Origin: UBA1926 sp002337215
GTDB taxonomy: Bacteria; Planctomycetota; Phycisphaerae; Phycisphaerales; UBA1924
DNA: 64,000 nucleotides
Assembly: GCA_963973795.1 (NCBI GenBank)
Contig: CAXBAF010000015.1
Location: forward strand, 1-64,000
Reading direction: 5' to 3'
Every line of letters starts with the position of its first letter. Within the stretch, counting starts at the first letter, position 1. Under the pieces are notes generated by a model, which did not search any database, was not told the DNA's origin, and saw nothing but the letters and a program-made list of their open reading frames with translations. This document shows, piece by piece, positions 61,344 to 64,000 of the stretch. Both the position numbers and the translations under genes were made by a program.

Positions 61344-63620
61344 ATGAACAGCCTCGCTTCACTGACGATCGCCCTGCTCGCCTTGCCCTTGCTTGTCTCG
61401 GCCTCGCTTGTCTCGGCCGACCCGATCGTCGATCTCCGAGCGATCGAATCACCGGAGACCGCCGTCACAGAGGCGTTCTCGCCCCACCGCTTCGCGGCCG
61501 TCCGCCCGGGCGAGGCCGTCCGCGTGCTCGCGCTCCCCGTGGGTGGCGAACTCGTCGATCTCGAACTCGAACAGTTCGAGATCTGGACCGACGACGCGGT
61601 CTTCTTCATCGACGATGCCGAGCACGCGGAGCCCCGGGTCACACTGCTCCGCGGGTCAATCGCCGGCGACCCGGACTCGCTCGTCGTGATCGGTGTGGGC
61701 ACCCACGCAACGAACGGCTTCATCGAGACGCGCGGCAGCACGTACAGCATCTCGAGCGGCGGCGAGTTCGCGGGCTTCGGCGCCGAGGATCACGCCGGGG
61801 ACGTTGCCCGCGGGCAGGCCGGCCGACGCGAGGTGCGGATCACCGATCTTGCCGAGATCGACCTCGCCGGCGACCGCCCCGGGTGCGCAATCGATGACGG
61901 GAACCTCATCGACTTCGCGCCGCTCGGCCAGCCCGTCTACGACGTTGCAACCCTGGCGCAGCACGGCGGCGACACCCGGGGCACCATCCCGTGCCGCGTC
62001 GTCCGCGTCGCGATCGACTCCGACTACGAGTGGACACAGGAGCGGTTCGGCAGCAACCCGTTCGCCGCGGCGGAGTACTCGCTCTTCCTCATGGCAGCCG
62101 TCAGCGAGATCTACCAGCGCGACCTCAACGTCCGGCTCGCCGTCCCCTACCTCCGCGCGTTCTCGACCAACACCGATCCGTACGTTCAGACCCGCAACAG
62201 CGAGGGGGCGCTCGACCCCGACCCGCTCGCCCAGGTCCGCGATCACTGGCGCGCGGCGCAGCAGCACATCGACCGCGACCTGACCCACCTGTTCACCGGG
62301 GCCGACACGTCGTACGGCGGCGTCGCCTATATCAGCACCATGTGCAGCGATCAGTGGGGGTACGGCGTCTCGGCCTACCTCAACGGGTCTTTCCCCTACC
62401 CGCTCGTCGAGAGCAGCGCCCAGAACTGGGACCTGTACCTCGTCAGCCACGAACTGGGGCACAACTTCGGGACCGGGCACACCCACGATGCGTACACACC
62501 CGTCATCGATCGGTGCGGCATCGACTGCACCGGCGACCTGAACGGCACCATCATGTCCTACTGCCACACCTGTGCCGGGGGCACCGCGAACATCGATGTC
62601 GAGTTCCACCCACGCGTTCGGGAGCGCATCCTCGCGTACCTCGCGAACGACGCGCCGTGCAACCTCACCCCCCAAGCCGCGGCGAGAGACGACACCGCCC
62701 GCGCCGTCGAGGGCGAGATCGTCAACATCTTCGTGCTCGCCAACGACGCCGGGCCGGACTGCGCCCCCGTCGGCCTCGATTCCGTCGAGCGGAACACCCC
62801 CGCGGGCGGCACGGCCGTCGTCGGCGGGTGGAACAACCCCACCGGTGACCCGACCGGCTTCTTCGTCCGTTACGTCCCCCCGGCAGACTTCACGGGAACG
62901 GACACGTTCCAATACACCAACACCGCCGGCCAGTCGGCGAGCGTGACCGTCGAGGTCGCCGAGCTCCGCGAGGCGGACCTGCTGCAGGACCCCGCGCCCG
63001 GCCTGCGCGGCACGTGGTACTTCATCGGTGCCGGCAATCAGACCGTGCCCGCCTTTGACGGGCGACCCATCGTTCAGGAGAGCATCGTTCCCGCCATCAA
63101 CTTCGCCGCAACCAACGGCCCAGGCGTGGGCGGCCCGATGACGAGCAACTTCGGCGCTGTCTTCGAGGGCTACCTCGTCGCCCCGGCCGACGGCGCGTAC
63201 ACCCTCGAAACCGAATCCTCCGACGGATCGCTGCTCTCTATCGACAACGAACTCGTCGTCAACAACGACGGCGTGCACGACATGCGTCGCGCAAGCGGTC
63301 TCGTGGGTCTCGAGCAGGGCCCCCACCCGCTCCGCATCGAGTTCTTCCAGAGCAGCGGGAGCTCGGGGCTCATTCTCCGATGGACAGGCCCCACCGAGTC
63401 GGGCGTTGTCCCCGCCGCGAACCTCGTCTTCGTCGAAGCCGAACCATGCCCGGCGGATCTCGCCGAACCCCAGGGCGTGCTCGACCTCGCCGACATCTCA
63501 CAGTTCACGAGCTGGTTCCTCGCGGGTGATCCGGGCGCCGACCTCGCCGACCCGTCCGGCGTCATCGACCTCGCGGATATCTCCGCGTTCGTTTCCTCGT
63601 TCACCGCCGGCTGCCCCTGA
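61344..63620 (+). CDS. Secreted zinc metalloprotease with Ig-like, PA14 and GC-type dockerin-like domains (copy 2)
   Basis: 758 residues from the ATG at 61344, chosen because GAGGG lies eight bases upstream; an in-frame ATG at 61329 adds five residues. Same architecture as copy 1: signal peptide ending VSASLVSA, pro-region, zinc motif SHELGHNFGTGH (His369) with MSYCHTC, Ig-like segment (VPPADFTGTDTFQYTNTAGQ), PA14 (GPGVGGPMTSNFGAVFEGYL) and tail (LDLADISQFTSWFLAG, IDLADISAFVSSFTAGC then Pro). Much of the catalytic domain is residue-for-residue alike (DLTHLFTGA, YSLFLMAA). Together the pair looks like a recent duplication with separate promoters. Confidence 0.92.
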   Translation: MNSLASLTIALLALPLLVSASLVSADPIVDLRAIESPETAVTEAFSPHRFAAVRPGEAVRVLALPVGGELVDLELEQFEIWTDDAVFFIDDAEHAEPRVTLLRGSIAGDPDSLVVIGVGTHATNGFIETRGSTYSISSGGEFAGFGAEDHAGDVARGQAGRREVRITDLAEIDLAGDRPGCAIDDGNLIDFAPLGQPVYDVATLAQHGGDTRGTIPCRVVRVAIDSDYEWTQERFGSNPFAAAEYSLFLMAAVSEIYQRDLNVRLAVPYLRAFSTNTDPYVQTRNSEGALDPDPLAQVRDHWRAAQQHIDRDLTHLFTGADTSYGGVAYISTMCSDQWGYGVSAYLNGSFPYPLVESSAQNWDLYLVSHELGHNFGTGHTHDAYTPVIDRCGIDCTGDLNGTIMSYCHTCAGGTANIDVEFHPRVRERILAYLANDAPCNLTPQAAARDDTARAVEGEIVNIFVLANDAGPDCAPVGLDSVERNTPAGGTAVVGGWNNPTGDPTGFFVRYVPPADFTGTDTFQYTNTAGQSASVTVEVAELREADLLQDPAPGLRGTWYFIGAGNQTVPAFDGRPIVQESIVPAINFAATNGPGVGGPMTSNFGAVFEGYLVAPADGAYTLETESSDGSLLSIDNELVVNNDGVHDMRRASGLVGLEQGPHPLRIEFFQSSGSSGLILRWTGPTESGVVPAANLVFVEAEPCPADLAEPQGVLDLADISQFTSWFLAGDPGADLADPSGVIDLADISAFVSSFTAGCP

Positions 63621-63644
63621 CGCACCCCTGTCTCCTGAGAACAG

Positions 63645-63675
63645 ACAACGCCCGCCGGACCGGCGGGCGTTGTCA
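63645..63675. terminator. Bidirectional hairpin terminator between convergent genes
   Basis: GACAACGCCCGCCG (63645-63658) pairs perfectly over 14 bases with CGGCGGGCGTTGTC (63662-63675) around GAC. It lies between the ends of metalloprotease copy 2 and upp, which converge. The T-runs are short on both sides, but stem strength and placement suggest a shared end. Confidence 0.75.
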
Positions 63676-63702
63676 TGCGCACACGCTCTTGCAGACGCGG
63701 TC

Positions 63703-64000
63703 TCAGACCGTCCCGAACAGCCGATCGCCCGCGTCGCCCAAGCCGGGGCGGATGTAGTTGTTCTCGTCCAGCCGCTCGTCCAGCGAGGCGCAGTAGACTT
63801 TCACATCCGGCATCTCGTCGGCCAGCCGCTTCACGCCCTCGGGCGACGCGACAAGGCAGATCATCCGCAGATCCTTCGCCCCGGCCTCGCGCAGCATCGT
63901 GATCGCCGCGACCGCCGACCCGCCCGTGGCGAGCATCGGGTCCACCAGGATCACGGGCCCCGCGTCGAGGTTCTTGGGCAGCTTGTTGAGATACGCCTTG
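63703..64000 (-). CDS. upp: Uracil phosphoribosyltransferase, C-terminal part (gene continues beyond the window)
   Basis: About 99 C-terminal residues. The PRPP-binding loop VDPMLATGGSAVAAI is complete, preceded by YLNKLPKNLDAGPVIL and followed by LVASPEGVKRLADEMPDVKV and the uracil-contacting end YIRPGLGDAGDRLFGTV. Upp salvages uracil to UMP. The N-terminus lies outside the right edge. No pyrimidine-related neighbours are visible. Confidence 0.95.
   Translation of the reverse strand, partial: KAYLNKLPKNLDAGPVILVDPMLATGGSAVAAITMLREAGAKDLRMICLVASPEGVKRLADEMPDVKVYCASLDERLDENNYIRPGLGDAGDRLFGTV

Overview
The window is high-GC bacterial chromosome, densely packed with genes on both strands and with no prophage, insertion sequence, rRNA or CRISPR array that I can see. 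The gene content points to a member of the Planctomycetota, most likely the class Phycisphaerae. The evidence is secreted proteins ending in a GC-type dockerin-like tail, a PEP-CTERM-type sorting tail, a prepilin-type protein with an FTLIELLVVIAIIALLIG leader, an ECF sigma factor beside a serine/threonine kinase, short zinc-ribbon membrane proteins with a CxxCGYxL...CPECG motif, lysine synthesis on a LysW carrier protein, and menaquinone made through futalosine. The assignment is inferred from gene content, not from a marker-gene phylogeny. Layout, 1-14.4 kb: the end of futalosine hydrolase, acetyl-CoA synthetase, a Yip1-like membrane protein, an ammonium transporter with its PII protein, a lipoprotein, a P1B-4-type metal ATPase, purE followed by a fused zinc-ribbon/membrane/PurK reading frame, a WrbA-like flavoprotein and a glycosyltransferase. 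Layout, 14.6-26.5 kb: pirin; a candidate attenuator with a lysine-rich leader peptide; the operon lysW-lysX-argC(lysY)-lysZ-lysK-purU; a RidA protein; a frame-broken SEC-C gene; gatB; an odd sigma-70-like protein; and mqnA. Three copies of a twin-hairpin repeat lie in this stretch. Layout, 26.5-46.6 kb: a structured non-coding RNA candidate, a PEGA lipoprotein with lptB, several membrane proteins, a prepilin-like protein, a Na/Ca exchanger, a LOG-family protein with a very large AsmA-like protein, radA, polA carrying two in-frame palindromic insertions, and a secreted serine hydrolase. Layout, 46.6-64 kb: a truncated haemoglobin, an amidohydrolase, a signalling cluster (two FHA-GAF-SpoIIE phosphatases around a kinase and an ECF sigma factor) that also holds a PEP-CTERM protein, two tandem PA14/dockerin metalloproteases, and the end of upp. 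How the genes work together: the lys genes form one transcription unit in which LysW carries the growing amino acid. The leader ahead of lysW has five AAA lysine codons within nine codons, then a strong terminator, which is the arrangement expected of ribosome-mediated attenuation. If real, it would say the pathway makes lysine. amt and glnK form a nitrogen-sensing pair, although this PII lacks the usual uridylylated Tyr51. ECF factor, kinase, PEP-CTERM protein and FHA phosphatase are consecutive on one strand and may form one phospho-signalling unit.
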